A stretch of DNA of 64,000 nucleotides from Bedellia somnulentella (Eukaryota > Arthropoda > Insecta > Lepidoptera > Bedelliidae), in NCBI GenBank assembly GCA_963576735.1, contig OY755179.1, positions 3,906,001 to 3,970,000 of the forward strand, written 5' to 3'. A model generated the notes under the pieces. That model was not told the origin of the DNA. It was given only the letters and a program-made list of their open reading frames with translations, and did no database searches. Below are positions 51,572 to 63,240 of the stretch, piece after piece; position 1 is the stretch's first letter; each line of letters starts with the position of its first letter. The translations under genes were made by a program, and so were the position numbers.

Positions 51572-54037
51572 CTATACATTTTTAAAATAACATAAATATC
51601 TGTGTGATGCATTAGTGAAGTCTCCCAGTCTGCACGAGAATATATCCACTTCCTCAGCGATTTGATTGAGAGCTACCAGCGCTCTAGTAAGTGAGCTCTC
51701 ACTCTGCAGGTTAGTACGAGCCCGTGGTAAGGCTAACAATCTACCAGGCCGTCGTCTCAGCATGTTATTGGGAAGAGATATTTGTAATACATTTAATAGT
51801 GTTGGGTTGTGAGTGATACCCCTCAAAACAAAAAGTAAATATTGTAACAATGTATAATCCCTTCTTACGGCTAATGAATTGTACCCCACCATACCAAGCA
51901 CAAACAATGTGGGATACATTAGTGGGTAATAGGGATATACACCATACACTTTCCAGTATAAAAATCTTGTGAATTTATTCTGTATTTTCTCCACCATGAG
52001 GCAATATTTTGCTTCATGTGGAGACCAGACAACTGCGTTGTATTCTAGTTTACTACGGACTAAAGTGTTATACAATGCCTTAATAGCTTTTAAGTTTACA
52101 AATCCTTTTGACGTGCGAAGCACAAACCCAAGAATTCTAAAAGACTTTTTACATATATCCACAACGTGATTCCGAAAATGCAGATCTGACGTAATTTTAA
52201 CTCCTAAGTCCCGCACCTCTTGTACCCGCGGTAGCACCGTACCGTCAATGAAATACTCAGTATGGTAGGGATTACGCTGGCGGGTAAAAGTGATTATTTC
52301 GCATTTACTTATATTTAACTGTAGTTTATTTATTTTACTCCAATCGACTACTCTGTTTAAGTCATTTTGCAAACGAACGCAATCTTCTACTCCTTCTATG
52401 GCAAGCATGAGTTTTACGTCATCTGCGAACATAAGACATGTAGCATTATTTATGACGTCCGGCATGTCATTAATCATTATGAGAAAGCCCAGAGGACCCA
52501 GATTTGAGCCCTGATTTACGCCTGAGTACGTGGGGTACTCAGCAGACACACAGCCATGATAACTTACAAACTGTCGTCTGTCTCTCATATAGCTTGCCAT
52601 CAGCTTCAGCGAATGCGGCGTGAATCCCATTTTTGCCAGTTTAGTCAAGTATATATCCCCGTCCACGGTGTCAAATGCTTTTCGAAAATCTAAGTAGGAG
52701 ACATCTACACTAAATCCTGCATCCACATGAGGAGTCACATCATTCATAAAGTTAAGTAAATTACTTGTAGTACTGCAGCCTGGTCTAAATCCATGTTGAC
52801 AATCTGATATTTGAGATCTAATCTCTGTATATATTTGCTTTTGCAAAGCTGAGTCAAAGATTTTTGCGAATGCCGAAAGAATAGCTACGGGTCGGTAGTC
52901 TCGGACATCAGAACTAGTTTTCCCTTTTGGCACAGGCACTACTCGCGTTGTTTTCCATACATCAGGAAAAGTCGCTTCTGCAAGGCACAGATTGAAAATA
53001 TACAAGAGCGGCTCCTCGAGCACCGCGCGGCAGTCCTTCACCACAAATGCAGGTATCCCGTCCGCTCCGGCCGAGGACTTGGCTGGCAGCCGCGCCAGCG
53101 CCGCGCGCACCTCGTCGCGCGACAACGCGGTGAGATGCACGCGCGCCGCCGCGCCCGCCGCCGCCGTGTCCGCCGCCATCGCGTCCGGGACGCTGAGCCG
53201 TGGTGGAGTATCTAAATACACCGAACTAAAAAACTTTGAAAACTCATGTGCGCTTTGCTCGTTTGATAGTTCGGTCCCGTTTTCGCAAATAACCGTTTTT
53301 CTCATGTTTTGTCGTTTCGAGTTTACGAATTTCCAAAATAGTTTGGGCTCTTTCGAAACAAGGTATTGAATTCTATTTTCGTAATTTAAATAAGCCAATT
53401 TTAAATTAGCTTTAATTTTTGACCGAAGGAAGGAAAATTTTTCGTAATCACGTTGGGATCCTGTTTTTTTGTATAACCTATGAAATTTTGCTTTATTAGC
53501 TATGTCCCGTTTTATTTCAGGTGTAAACCACTCAGGATAAGAATATCTGGGGCTTCCCGATAAACGGTTTTTCTGTGGAACGCAGTCATCTATAATCTTG
53601 TTAATTTCATAATAAAAGTATTCTAACGCTACTATCGAATCATTAATTACGTAAAGGTCAGTCCAGTCCGTCAGTAAGAATTTTGTATATAACGTAGAAA
53701 AATTCGCTCTATTGAAGTTCCACTCTCTTCGAAATGTATTATTACTAATTCCTAACAGTGGCGAACGCACCGTGTGAGACGATGGCGAAGCCGACCTCTC
53801 GCTGCCTACCCCTCCATCCTCGCTATCCCCGCGCGCGCGCTCCGTACATACACTCACGCACAGAGGAGGGTGGTGCGCATCGACGCTGACCAATGGCTCG
53901 TTCGACAATGTGACGCATGCACAGATCTCGTCTATAGGACAGAGCACTAAGTCTAAACAGCGTTCTTTTGCATTCAATATTTCGTTCACCTGGTTGACTC
54001 CACAAAATGCTTTAAAATATTCTAAATAATTCAACAC
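51572..54037 (-). CDS. LINE 2 ORF2, end of endonuclease plus reverse transcriptase
   Basis: 821 codons from the first ATG in this frame. The frame is open further upstream to about 54095, where VGDFN of the endonuclease is encoded. AHHPP near residue 54 is the endonuclease histidine pair. RT motifs: AGADGIPAF, DVRDYRPVAIL, motif A D450 (LDFRKAFDTV), GVNQGSNLGP (a variant of the usual PQGS), and FADD at 537-540. No RNase H. Part of the N-terminal half (53010-53200, 53750-53900) is extremely GC-rich and Ala/Arg-rich compared with the AT-rich rest. The frame downstream of the frameshift is intact. Confidence 0.88.
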   Translation of the reverse strand: MLNYLEYFKAFCGVNQVNEILNAKERCLDLVLCPIDEICACVTLSNEPLVSVDAHHPPLCVSVCTERARGDSEDGGVGSERSASPSSHTVRSPLLGISNNTFRREWNFNRANFSTLYTKFLLTDWTDLYVINDSIVALEYFYYEINKIIDDCVPQKNRLSGSPRYSYPEWFTPEIKRDIANKAKFHRLYKKTGSQRDYEKFSFLRSKIKANLKLAYLNYENRIQYLVSKEPKLFWKFVNSKRQNMRKTVICENGTELSNEQSAHEFSKFFSSVYLDTPPRLSVPDAMAADTAAAGAAARVHLTALSRDEVRAALARLPAKSSAGADGIPAFVVKDCRAVLEEPLLYIFNLCLAEATFPDVWKTTRVVPVPKGKTSSDVRDYRPVAILSAFAKIFDSALQKQIYTEIRSQISDCQHGFRPGCSTTSNLLNFMNDVTPHVDAGFSVDVSYLDFRKAFDTVDGDIYLTKLAKMGFTPHSLKLMASYMRDRRQFVSYHGCVSAEYPTYSGVNQGSNLGPLGFLIMINDMPDVINNATCLMFADDVKLMLAIEGVEDCVRLQNDLNRVVDWSKINKLQLNISKCEIITFTRQRNPYHTEYFIDGTVLPRVQEVRDLGVKITSDLHFRNHVVDICKKSFRILGFVLRTSKGFVNLKAIKALYNTLVRSKLEYNAVVWSPHEAKYCLMVEKIQNKFTRFLYWKVYGVYPYYPLMYPTLFVLGMVGYNSLAVRRDYTLLQYLLFVLRGITHNPTLLNVLQISLPNNMLRRRPGRLLALPRARTNLQSESSLTRALVALNQIAEEVDIFSCRLGDFTNASHRYLCYFKNV

Positions 54038-54069
54038 CTCTGTTGTGCTAGAATATAGGTTAAAATCCC

Positions 54070-54532
54070 CTACAATAATAACCGCTTCTTGTATTTTATA
54101 GACAATGTTTCTAACAATTCGAATAATTTAAAATAATCATAGTTACAACTTTTCGGTGGAATATGAACAACAGCTATACAAAATAAAAATCTGTTTTTGT
54201 GATATACCGTCGATCCAACTATTTCGAACGAGTACCCGTCCAAGCCACGGTCGCTCCCGCTCTCGACCTGCAGCTCCACGCGCCGCAGCTCGTACTTCGG
54301 CGAGGCCACTAACATCACGCCCCCCAACTTCCGACCGTCGTTCCGGTCGCACCGCACGATGCTGTAGCCCACCGGTATCAGCTCCGAGTCGAACATGGAG
54401 TCATTGCAACTTGTTTCCGTTAAGGCGAACAAATCAGCTGAAGCAGTAGACAGGTTTATACCGAACTCTTGGAGCTTCGTCCGTAGCCCTCTCACGTTTT
54501 GATAAAATATGTATATTTTCTTTGCTGGTTTG
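54070..54532 (-). pseudogene. LINE 2 ORF2, N-terminal endonuclease part (frameshifted)
   Basis: The frame contains FYQNVRGLRTK and FALTETSCND (catalytic-type Glu) and ends LSIKYKKRLLL at a stop. The next frame takes up EAVIIVGDFN, so a small indel near 54095 separates the two parts of the endonuclease. The first codons overlap the end of ORF1 (KDRSK stop at 54533) in another frame, so translation probably depended on reinitiation or frameshifting; no ATG precedes FYQNV closely. Confidence 0.85.
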
Positions 54533-55717
54533 CTACTTTGAACGGTCTTTCCGAAACCAGATCCATTCTGCTAACTTCACATCCACAGGCCAGTGATCCG
54601 GATTACATACTTCATCATAACGCGTCTCCGGTACTCCTATACTATAGGATACATAATCCCGCTGAGTTTTATGATTTATTCTTTGAACATTATAGTTGCA
54701 GTCCCTTCCAATTATACTTTCTATGTGGCTTTTTATACTATCATCTGTAGTATTCGTTTGTAGCCCCCACACATGTAAGTATTTTTTTTGTTGTACCCCA
54801 GCGATACCCATGGTTGTGTTATTTCCACCTTTTATAATATTTGTTCTTCTTTTATATTTTCTCCCCACTACCTTATTCCAGCCTTCGTTATCAGTATAAT
54901 TAGGTATCTCTGAGGTTTTTACCGGTATCCCGCTTGTCGCTCCGCTCGTCGCTATTCCAGCTACCGCGGCATAGCTAACCGAACGTTGATGACTCACACT
55001 AGGCTGTTCGACTTGTATCTCCGTTGTTTGAGTCGGCGCCTGCGTCTTTAGTACTACCCGCGCGTTCTCGCATGATGGTAATGACGGTTGCCGTGCTTTT
55101 GTCAAATGATTACTACGTTTTTCGGGTGTCTTACTTTCCAGTGATGTTTTTCCTAATTCTTTTTGTTTGATTAACTCAGCTTGTAGTCGATTAACCTCAT
55201 TCTGCAGTCTTAGGCATTCTTTTTTAGATGCTTCGAGCTCCGAGCTCATCTGAGAATTAAACATAGACTCGAATTTGGTACTCATGGTTTGTACTAGTTT
55301 ACTACCTAATTTTTCAATTTCTGCTCTAATGGTTAAATTTAAGCCTTGCTTGATAGTATTCAGTGAATCTTCAACCTCTTTCGTTAAAAAATATGGATGA
55401 TTTTCAGCTGGTTTCTGTTCCGGAGTGGTAAGTACAACTTCCTCATAAGACATATTGATGGACGTCATGTCCAGGTTCACGAGGCTATCGTTAATCCTGG
55501 CAGTCCCAGCACCCCTTACCGGAGTCTCATCGTTCACCAACACACGTCTAGTGACGTTCACGCAGTCACAACATTGATACTTCCTTATTTCTTCCTGGTG
55601 CTCCCGATACTGGGCTGAGGTGATGTTCAGACAGCCATGGTGGTATATCCTTTTGCATGATATGCACCGCACCTGCTCCATCGAATCCACCGACCGATCA
55701 CACACAACACAGTTCAT
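54533..55717 (-). CDS. LINE 2 ORF1: PHD finger, coiled coil and C-terminal RNA-binding-like domain
   Basis: A 394-aa ORF1 protein, intact. PHD-type finger with C3, C6, C18, C21, H26, C29, C49 and C52, followed by DETPVRGAG, a region shared with LINE 1 ORF1 (DNTPVRRPH). A coiled coil lies at about 165-195 (ECLRLQNEVNRLQAELIKQKE). A Ser/Thr/Pro-rich linker follows. The C-terminal domain at about 310-394 (KYLHVWGLQTNT... and LAEWIWFRKD) resembles the WGL-type domains of other LINE ORF1s. Expected role: binding element RNA in the retrotransposition complex. Confidence 0.87.
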   Translation of the reverse strand: MNCVVCDRSVDSMEQVRCISCKRIYHHGCLNITSAQYREHQEEIRKYQCCDCVNVTRRVLVNDETPVRGAGTARINDSLVNLDMTSINMSYEEVVLTTPEQKPAENHPYFLTKEVEDSLNTIKQGLNLTIRAEIEKLGSKLVQTMSTKFESMFNSQMSSELEASKKECLRLQNEVNRLQAELIKQKELGKTSLESKTPEKRSNHLTKARQPSLPSCENARVVLKTQAPTQTTEIQVEQPSVSHQRSVSYAAVAGIATSGATSGIPVKTSEIPNYTDNEGWNKVVGRKYKRRTNIIKGGNNTTMGIAGVQQKKYLHVWGLQTNTTDDSIKSHIESIIGRDCNYNVQRINHKTQRDYVSYSIGVPETRYDEVCNPDHWPVDVKLAEWIWFRKDRSK

Positions 55718-55904
55718 CTCTAATGACCGTTATTTTAATTCCCCTAATAACGCGAATTTTACGTGTTCTTCATTTCCACGACAAACTCTGATAATAACAA
55801 TAGGATTAATTGGGTTTAACACTCCCGAAACGTCTTTTTAACCACTTTTTTTGATTAAATATCGCAGAGCGCCACCTTCTTATTTAAATCGTAACGGACG
55901 AAAA

Positions 55905-55965
55905 AAATATTATACACATATTATATATTATACACATATATAATATTATACATATAATATATTAT
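55905..55965. repeat. TATA/ACAC-rich microsatellite at the D3 boundary
   Basis: Interrupted (TATACACA) and (TATAAT) repeats between LINE 2 and D3. Confidence 0.6.
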
Positions 55966-56940
55966 ACACATAACAACATTACATTATTATTAAATCACAA
56001 GAGATCAATAGAGATGAATACCCCTTTTATGAATATATAAAAAAATGTGAGTGAAAATAGCTTAGTTTTAATAAAATTAGCTTAGACAAACAGATTTGGT
56101 AAAAAAACATTGGTATATGAGAAAACATTGCAAAACTTTGATAAGTACATGGTTATTAATTCAGCAAGAATACACCAAAACATACAAAAAAATAAATTAA
56201 ACTCTGGAAAGCATAAAATAAGTTGCAAATTCAATTGAGTTTACATTGCCGACAAATCTGCGCTACAAATATTGGTCATCAAATTAAGTTTCAAAATAAA
56301 GTCCCTAATATTATAAATGTAACAATAAATCAATCACATAGTCATTATTATGACGAGTACTTTATCCATGTTAAGGCTCCTGCTATGTAATTGGGAATCA
56401 TTCGTCGGAATGATGTTCGTTAGTGCACCTGTAATTACTGGTGAGGTTCGATTCATATCCGATTCATCCGGATTTGTCTGGTTCCGACTGAATAGCGATT
56501 CGATATTTGAATCGCAATTATTCGATAGCAAAGCTAAAGTTGATACGATCATTAAATGAACTTTATTATTATTAATTGTGGTCTGAATCACAATAGAACA
56601 CTAATTATGTCTTACTCTGAGAACCTGAAACGCCACACATTCTAAAATACCGGAAATGGCCTCCATTTCTTGTGCTTTTTAACTCCTGGAAAAGTCCAAA
56701 GGAAACATTTCTAGGATTTCTAAATCCTTATTTCGACTACGGCAGGTGAAGTTTATTAATAAATAATAGATATTGCTAAAATACCGTAAGCCTCCCGAAC
56801 GCTAGCTCTAAAATTACTTAGTAGCAAACTTATCATTTACTTACTTAAAACTTACGTAAAGTAAATATGGTAATAAGTAAACTGCTCACAGCATCAAGCT
56901 AAATCTTAAAAAAATAATTTTGAATAGAAATGTTATTTTT

Positions 56941-57690
56941 TATTTAAAGAGCTTATTGTCACGTGTCTCTTAGTCATGTGACAGTTTCATCGTACAATAA
57001 CGGCGATAGGCCTGTTCCCTATCACGTAAGTACACTTTCCAAAAAAACGTTTCTGTACACCAGGTGACAATAATTAAAGGAAAGAAAAATTTCGACACAG
57101 GCGGGAATCGAACCCACGACCTCGGGTATACGCCCTGACGCTCTACCAATTGAGCTACCGTGTCAATGGCTGCCAGCGCGAAATTCTTCTATCCTTTATT
57201 TCTTTTACACGTTTAAGTAGTGTTTGCGTTTCCTACCTCCGAATTTTTACTATTTCGGAAGGCCACTTGTCTATCTTTTCAGATAGAATGCAAATGTTGA
57301 AAACGCCTAACTATCACATAATTTAATTCTTTTTGTTCATGAAAACCTCATGTGGGGATTATTACTAATAAATAAAGAATAAATAAAGGAAAGATTTTTT
57401 TTTTTGAAAAATTTATTTTCCTTATTATTTATTTTCCAAAGCCATTGACACAGTAGCTCAATTAGCAGAGCGTCGGGGCGTATACCCGAGGTCACGGGTT
57501 CGATTCCCGCCTGTGTCGAAAATTTTCTGTCCTTTATTTATTCTTTATTTATTAGTAATAATCCCCACATGAGGTTTTCATGGACAAAAAGATTTAAATA
57601 ACCAGGTGACAATGTCACGTGATGTTAAGAATTATTAATACCTTTGCCAGGCCCTTCAGATATATACGGCGTGAACGTTTGTCTTTTAGA
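56941..57690 (+). repeat. SINE B copy split by SINE C (D3)
   Basis: Left part to 57071, right part from 57601. TSD ACCAGGTGACAAT at 57059-57071 and 57601-57613. Confidence 0.85.
57072..57600. repeat. SINE C composite (D3 copy)
   Basis: 529 bp, the same structure as 8275-8802. The minus-strand head (about 57096-57166) has loop GCGTATA; the plus-strand head starts near 57446 and reads ACAGTAGC where D2 reads ACGGTAGC. Confidence 0.8.
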
Positions 57691-57699
57691 GCGACTTGT

Positions 57700-58690
57700 T
57701 CTTGAACGTAACGTGCTAAATTAAATAATTGAGTCAATGTCCTCAATAGTTGGATCATGGTTAAAACCTATTAATTCTGATTCAGTTATTACCATTTTGG
57801 CACGCAGGGTGATGGTCTCGATGTAATACATTTGAATCAGCTTCCAAATTGTGATTGGTGGCTGTATTTTAATTGGGATATCGCAGCACAAATCTATATC
57901 TCGATCGTGCGTTATAATGCTACAATGTTCAGTCAATTTTACTGCTTTACTATGTTGCGGTAATAATATGTTTGAAATAATAAAATTATGGTTGATTTCA
58001 CATGAATTATGCTTAAATTATTCATATATCTAGTATCATATTCATTTACGATTTGGTCGGCATTTATCATTTATGGCTATTCGTTAGCAAATACCTGGTT
58101 AAGTTGAATTTGAAAATCCAGTTTGCTTTAAGTAAATATATTTAATTAACATTCTGAACTTATCTTTTTTATTTTACAATAATGCGTGTTTTTTTGTAAA
58201 TTTTATATTTTGACATTTACTTAGGTCCACCTCTTTGCAAACGTGTATTACCAGTTCGATTTAATTTTATTATTTGAAATGGTGTAATTTAATGCTTCAA
58301 GTCACTGTTATCTCGCTAAAATTTTCATAGAAATATTTGACAAAAACCAATTCTCGTAATGCCTGCAACTTATTGTTTCGTGATAACACTGAGCTATGAC
58401 ACCAGGCTTGATGGGCGCCATTACAATTAGTGACGTCACGATTTCCATATACCCTGATAATGATATATGGTCGGGTCGGGGCGTTTTAAACCCATTATTT
58501 ACATTAAATAATTACAATATACAATCACAATATTCGTAAATTGGTCGAGGGTAATATAAGAAATTTATTTTGAGCGCCCAATTTACGAATGTTTTATGAG
58601 ATTGTGTTTTTGGGTCATTTTATTGATTATATATTCATGTCTATTTCAACAAAGATTCCTGGAATTTTGTTCATCAATACAATGAATGGG
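57700..58690. other. D-segment sequence without genes (D3)
   Basis: Homologous to D2 8900-9960. It includes the hairpin near 58515-58605. The conserved short ORFs here are discussed under rejected items. Confidence 0.4.
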
Positions 58691-58691
58691 A

Positions 58692-58849
58692 CAAGACGGT
58701 AGAAATAAATTATTTTTGGTTATAGGTCTCCATGGTTGGAGAACCGCATTGGACAAAAACCACTTAAAAAGCCTTATACCCTTAGTCACCTCTTACGACA
58801 CCCGTGGGTAGAAAGGGGTAGTGACACTCTAAGCTGGCACTACACGGCA
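58692..58849 (-). repeat. SINE-like family A, 3'-truncated (D3)
   Basis: Counterpart of 9970-10127. Confidence 0.75.
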
Positions 58850-58928
58850 AACACCGTCTTGTATTCGCAATGTATTTTATTGTAGTATGAAGCAGTATTT
58901 TTTTAAATAAGATATTTGTTATAATGTA

Positions 58929-59078
58929 GCTGTGTAGAGTTGGCTTTAAATAGGTGCCTAAGAGTCTTAGGTTTTTATGGGATTTTGGGGAGATGCGGCC
59001 AGAGAATCATCACTCCTCACTAAAATGCATTTTTATTCAACGTTTTCCGAACTAAACTTTCAAAAACGGTGTTACTTA
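58929..59078 (+). repeat. SINE-like family A, degraded (D3)
   Basis: Counterpart of 10207-10355. Confidence 0.6.
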
Positions 59079-59540
59079 CACTTCTGTTCTTTAAACCGCG
59101 TCGCAAACTATGAAGTTCATTAGAATTACAGTTTACTTGTTAAACACGTTACTGATGCCCATAATATTATGATCAAGTTATTTCATGTGTCTCTAAGGCG
59201 CACTTTGTAATGTTTTGTTACCGACTTCGATGGTAGGTATCGCGCCAAAGCGCGTCAGCGGCGACAAAAAGTAGTGATGAGCAAAGACTCTTACATTTAC
59301 CGATTATCCTTTTTATTAACACGCTTATATTAGCTTCACCTGTATGTATGTAAGTATGTATGTATGTAAACGACTTCTTCAAACTGGATTTTGACCCACT
59401 TTAAACGGACCGATTGTACTCAAAATTTGAACACTTATCGAGAATCAGGGGCAATATAATAATTTCATATGTTCATTCCGCTATCCTGATTAGGGTCGCC
59501 AGGATTAAATAATTTCAAATAGGTAATTCAGTACTAAAAA

Positions 59541-59868
59541 TTTTAAAAATAAATTATAGTTTAAATAAAAAAACTAAAAAACACACTTTTAAAGCACATA
59601 AAACTAAAAAGTGAAAAATAATTCATAATATAAGCTGAAAACGGTAATAAACAAAAAAATACTGGTATTATTGTGAAAAAGCGTGGGTGCTCGATAGACG
59701 AAAAATATATCAGAGAGCACCCCACGCTTTTTCACAATATACCAGTATTTTTTGTTCAATACCATTTTCAGCTTATATAAGGAATTTTTTGTTACTTTTT
59801 AGTTTGATGTGATTAAAAGCGTGTTTTTTAGTTATTTTATTTAAACTATATTTTATTTTACTTTGGAG
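59541..59868. repeat. Foldback element (D3)
   Basis: Counterpart of 15717-16036. Both arms are retained, with GCTTTTTCACAA on the right arm where D2 has GATTTTTCACAA. Confidence 0.7.
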
Positions 59869-60400
59869 GACTCAATATCTAGCAACAACTGAGCTGTTTG
59901 GTTTTTATTCTATTGATATTGATTGTAATAATTTAAGGAACCTTACCAAAACATTGACCGATTAATAAAGATGATCATATAATACCGAGTACTCCCTCAC
60001 TATTTTCCTTAGTTCTACTTAAAACATAGAAACTGAACTTCTTTTTACGAACAAAAATATGATTGAATAAAAGGAATTTATTAATGAAGTTCAATTCTTT
60101 GCCGTCATTTTTTTTATAGAACAAAACAAAAGATGGCAATCAATTATTTCTAGTTGAAACCGCTTGAGCGCAATGCACCCTATTCATTAACACTCGCCAC
60201 CGACTGGGTGTCCTTAAAGTCGTAAATAATGGACGAACCAAGCCCCCAAGACGTTCCCTTGTACGGAACATTTCAACGAACAAACACAGACAGAACTTTC
60301 CGTGTCTTCACTGATTACAAACGTAAAGAAATATGATTTCACTATCTGCCTGTTAGGAGACAATGGGAATGTGACCCAAAATTCAACCGAATATAGTATA

Positions 60401-60499
60401 ATTTGAATGTATTTTTGTTCATGAAAACCTCATGTGGGGATTATTACTAATAAATAAAGAATAAATAAAGGAAAGAAAAATTTCGACACAGGCGGGAAT
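60401..60499 (-). repeat. SINE C, 5'-truncated (D3)
   Basis: Counterpart of 16573-16671. TSD CGAATATAGTATA at 60388-60400 and 60500-60512. Confidence 0.85.
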
Positions 60500-61036
60500 C
60501 GAATATAGTATATGCTATAGTATAGCTTGAGAAATATTTTTACTATTTCATTGGTGTTAGGGTACGTTTGCGTGCATGATGAAAAAATACCGCAAAAGTA
60601 TCTAAGAAAAATACATTAAACCCTCCTAAAAATATCAAAAATCAGATCCTCTACCATTTTAATCCGATCCTATTAAGCTTCGAAGAAATATAGCGCTGAA
60701 ATAAATTCTATGAATTCTCTTAAAGTTGATAGCTAATTCATACTTGTCGGGACAATCGATCACTCCACCGCTTTGCTCGACAAGCGATCATTCGGCCCCA
60801 CTATCCAGTTACTAATGCATCGATGTCGATTAAGTCGGGACCAATCGGTTTTTTTCTATTATTCGTGTCGCTGACAGAAATCGAAGTCGTAGTCTTTGTA
60901 GTTTTCTGGTTTTACTGTCAGTTTTCAAGTCAAATAAAAGACAATTATTGCTGAATGACTAGTTAAAAGTTTCGAATTGTACATTGTTCGTTTATTTTAA
61001 TATTTCTTCATATTATCATCATATTGATCATTATTT

Positions 61037-61278
61037 GTGTGTAGTGCCGGCTTAGAATAGCACTCCCCCATGTCTTTCGGTGGGTGTACGTAAGAGGCGA
61101 CACAAAAAAAGATGATGTGGGCCTATAAGGGATTTTTGGGGGATGCTGTTGGAGACCCATCACCAACAACCTTTATTTTACCATTTTTTCTCCACATAAC
61201 TTCCAAAAGTGGCTGAGAAATTTCAAATTTCTTGTATCTGGCTACCCCTTCTGGAGATTTGTAATCATGAGTATATGC
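61037..61278 (+). repeat. SINE-like family A copy (D3)
   Basis: Counterpart of 17304-17556. Its tail runs into a (TA)n tract where D2 has the MITE. Confidence 0.8.
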
Positions 61279-61279
61279 C

Positions 61280-61280
61280 T

Positions 61281-61321
<41 letters not shown>
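61280..61321. repeat. (TA)n microsatellite
   Basis: About 20 TA units at the site corresponding to the D2 MITE insertion. Confidence 0.9.
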
Positions 61322-61326
<5 letters not shown>

Positions 61327-61867
61327 AGGCAGCCTGTGAATTTTTTAAATCATAACTAAATTTATTGTAAAAGGTAATTGTATGGCATTGAGTTTTTTTA
61401 ATTGACACTACACAGCCTGATGAATTCGTTATAAAATGTGTATCACTTGTTATGTGTTACATACGTGCATTCCATTTCCATATTTCTAAGTTCTTCCATG
61501 GGCAATGCAATATCGGATAAATCTTATAATACAGATTGTTTTAACCCATTGATGAGTTTCAAAATCTCTCCCTTTATTGGATCATGTTAAACTTGCCTAT
61601 ATAGCTGGACTCACGGCTATAAGCCCGAAATAATTTAGAATTAGACATAGCTTTTTTTAATTAAACTGTTTTCAGTCACTTATGAAAATTTTGAGGACAA
61701 ACATGTTATTAATTATTATTTATCGCAAATCATACATGTCTTCACCTAGAGCCTAAGTAGGGTTATTTTGCCTTAGTCTTCCTACTTATGGCCTAGTGTG
61801 AGTTGGCAGAAATAATTATAGTAAATGTGATATAAATAACTATTGTTAATTAGTATTTCAAATATAT

Positions 61868-62115
61868 TTTACACAGATATTTATAGAGCCAATGTGAATG
61901 GTTGTGCTAGTAGAGGACGACATAGGAGGACACATTTGGACCAAATAGCGAGTGTGCTCATAAAAACAGGCGTCCGAAGTATAAAAAATAAAAGAGCATG
62001 TATGAGACGATTGATGGATGTGAACGAAGCCAGAGAGGTTTGTCAGGACCGTACCAAGTGGCGACCGATAGTATCTGCCTACACCAATGGGAAATAATGA
62101 CGTGAGTATATGAAT
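61868..62115 (+). pseudogene. RTE-type LINE 3' fragment (D3)
   Basis: Counterpart of 18958-19205. The frame DIYRANVNG... to ...SAYTNGK is still open, and the tail is GACGTGAGTATATGAATG. Confidence 0.85.
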
Positions 62116-62983
62116 GTATATATTATACAAGTATTTTCCTCGGAAAGAATGCTTTGATGTTAAATACAGGAAATTGAAAAGTAATGCTGTTTTAATGCGA
62201 TGTTAAAGTAACTTCCATCTGAATTTGATCAAAACTGCATACCATTAATTAAATTTAATTTCACTCAGCTACGGAAATGTTTCTAGGAAGATGATTTTAC
62301 ATTAGAGATTAGGCCAATGTTTTTCAGTTCAATGAACTGAAAATGACGGATGAAGTAAAAACCGAGCATTCGAAACGCAAAGTGCTATTAAAACTTTACA
62401 AAACATTCCCACACAGTCCTTAACTTTAATGAAAATAAACCCTTTGCCTCTCTGAAACAATATTGAAAAATGTTTCGTTCAAAAATGCTGTCGATGGGAA
62501 AAAATATTCAATATTTTATTTCGTTCGAATGAATATTCGATTTTAGATAGCAAGGGAAATTGTGTATGAAATATATTGTTTGTTTTATTTAGCAACCATT
62601 TTAGTTTAGAGGCGAAACGATCTAATATTAAACTAAAACTTAACACATAACAAAGATAACTACGATATTTTTTTGCACTAATAGGAATTACGCAAACAAG
62701 ATTATAATTGCAACTGGATATGTAAGAGGTGTTACCGAGTATTTACTAGCGTAGTGTACTATACTAGAATAAAGCCGTATGTGGAAGTCTCTTTGTGTTA
62801 GCTTACAAATACACTACCCTGGCTCTTTTTGAGAGTTTTATATGGACCAAAGAAGGGACTTAGAGTTTTGAGAGACATTATCTTAGGCTATAGAGAACTT
62901 AACTTAATAGAGCAGAAAATAAATTTCTTTAAAAAAGTCTGCAAAAAACTAATTATCAAAATCAATTGTCCGTGTTTTAATTA
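62116..62983. other. D-segment sequence without genes (D3)
   Basis: Homologous to D2 19206-19722 and 20291-20636. At about 62635-62645 it shows the uninterrupted site of the D2-only SINE block. Confidence 0.5.
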
Positions 62984-63240
62984 GCCGTGTAGTGCCGGCT
63001 TAGAATGTCGCTACCCCTTTCTACCCACTGATGTCGTAAGAGGCGACTAAGGGTATTGGGGCTTTTTATTGGATTTATGGGCGATGCGGTTGGAGACTCA
63101 TCACCGAAAACCTTTATTTTTACCATCTTTTCCCCACTCAACTTCCAAAACTGGCTGAGGAATTTATTATTCCTTAGCTCTGGCTACCCCTTCTAGGGAA
63201 ATATAGCCGTGAGTATATGTATGTATGTATGCATGCAATT
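62984..63240 (+). repeat. SINE-like family A copy (D3)
   Basis: Counterpart of 20637-20880, full length. Confidence 0.85.

Larger units (their letters stand above)
51429..55900 (-). mobile_element. Non-LTR retrotransposon (LINE 2, jockey/CR1 group), one frameshift
   Basis: A minus-strand element with a (TTTA)n tail at 51429-51457 (AAATAAAT in sense), ORF2 (51572-54495 with a frameshift near 54095) and ORF1 (54533-55717), then a 5' UTR to about 55900. The layout matches LINE 1, but the proteins are clearly different, so this is a second family. It begins exactly where the errantivirus integrase frame stops. No continuation of the errantivirus appears on the other side, so it is not a simple insertion with both flanks preserved. 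Confidence 0.88.

Noticed and set aside
53823..54449. Arg/Ala-rich ORFs on both strands
   Set aside because: By-products of the GC-rich patches in LINE 2, where stop codons are rare in every frame.
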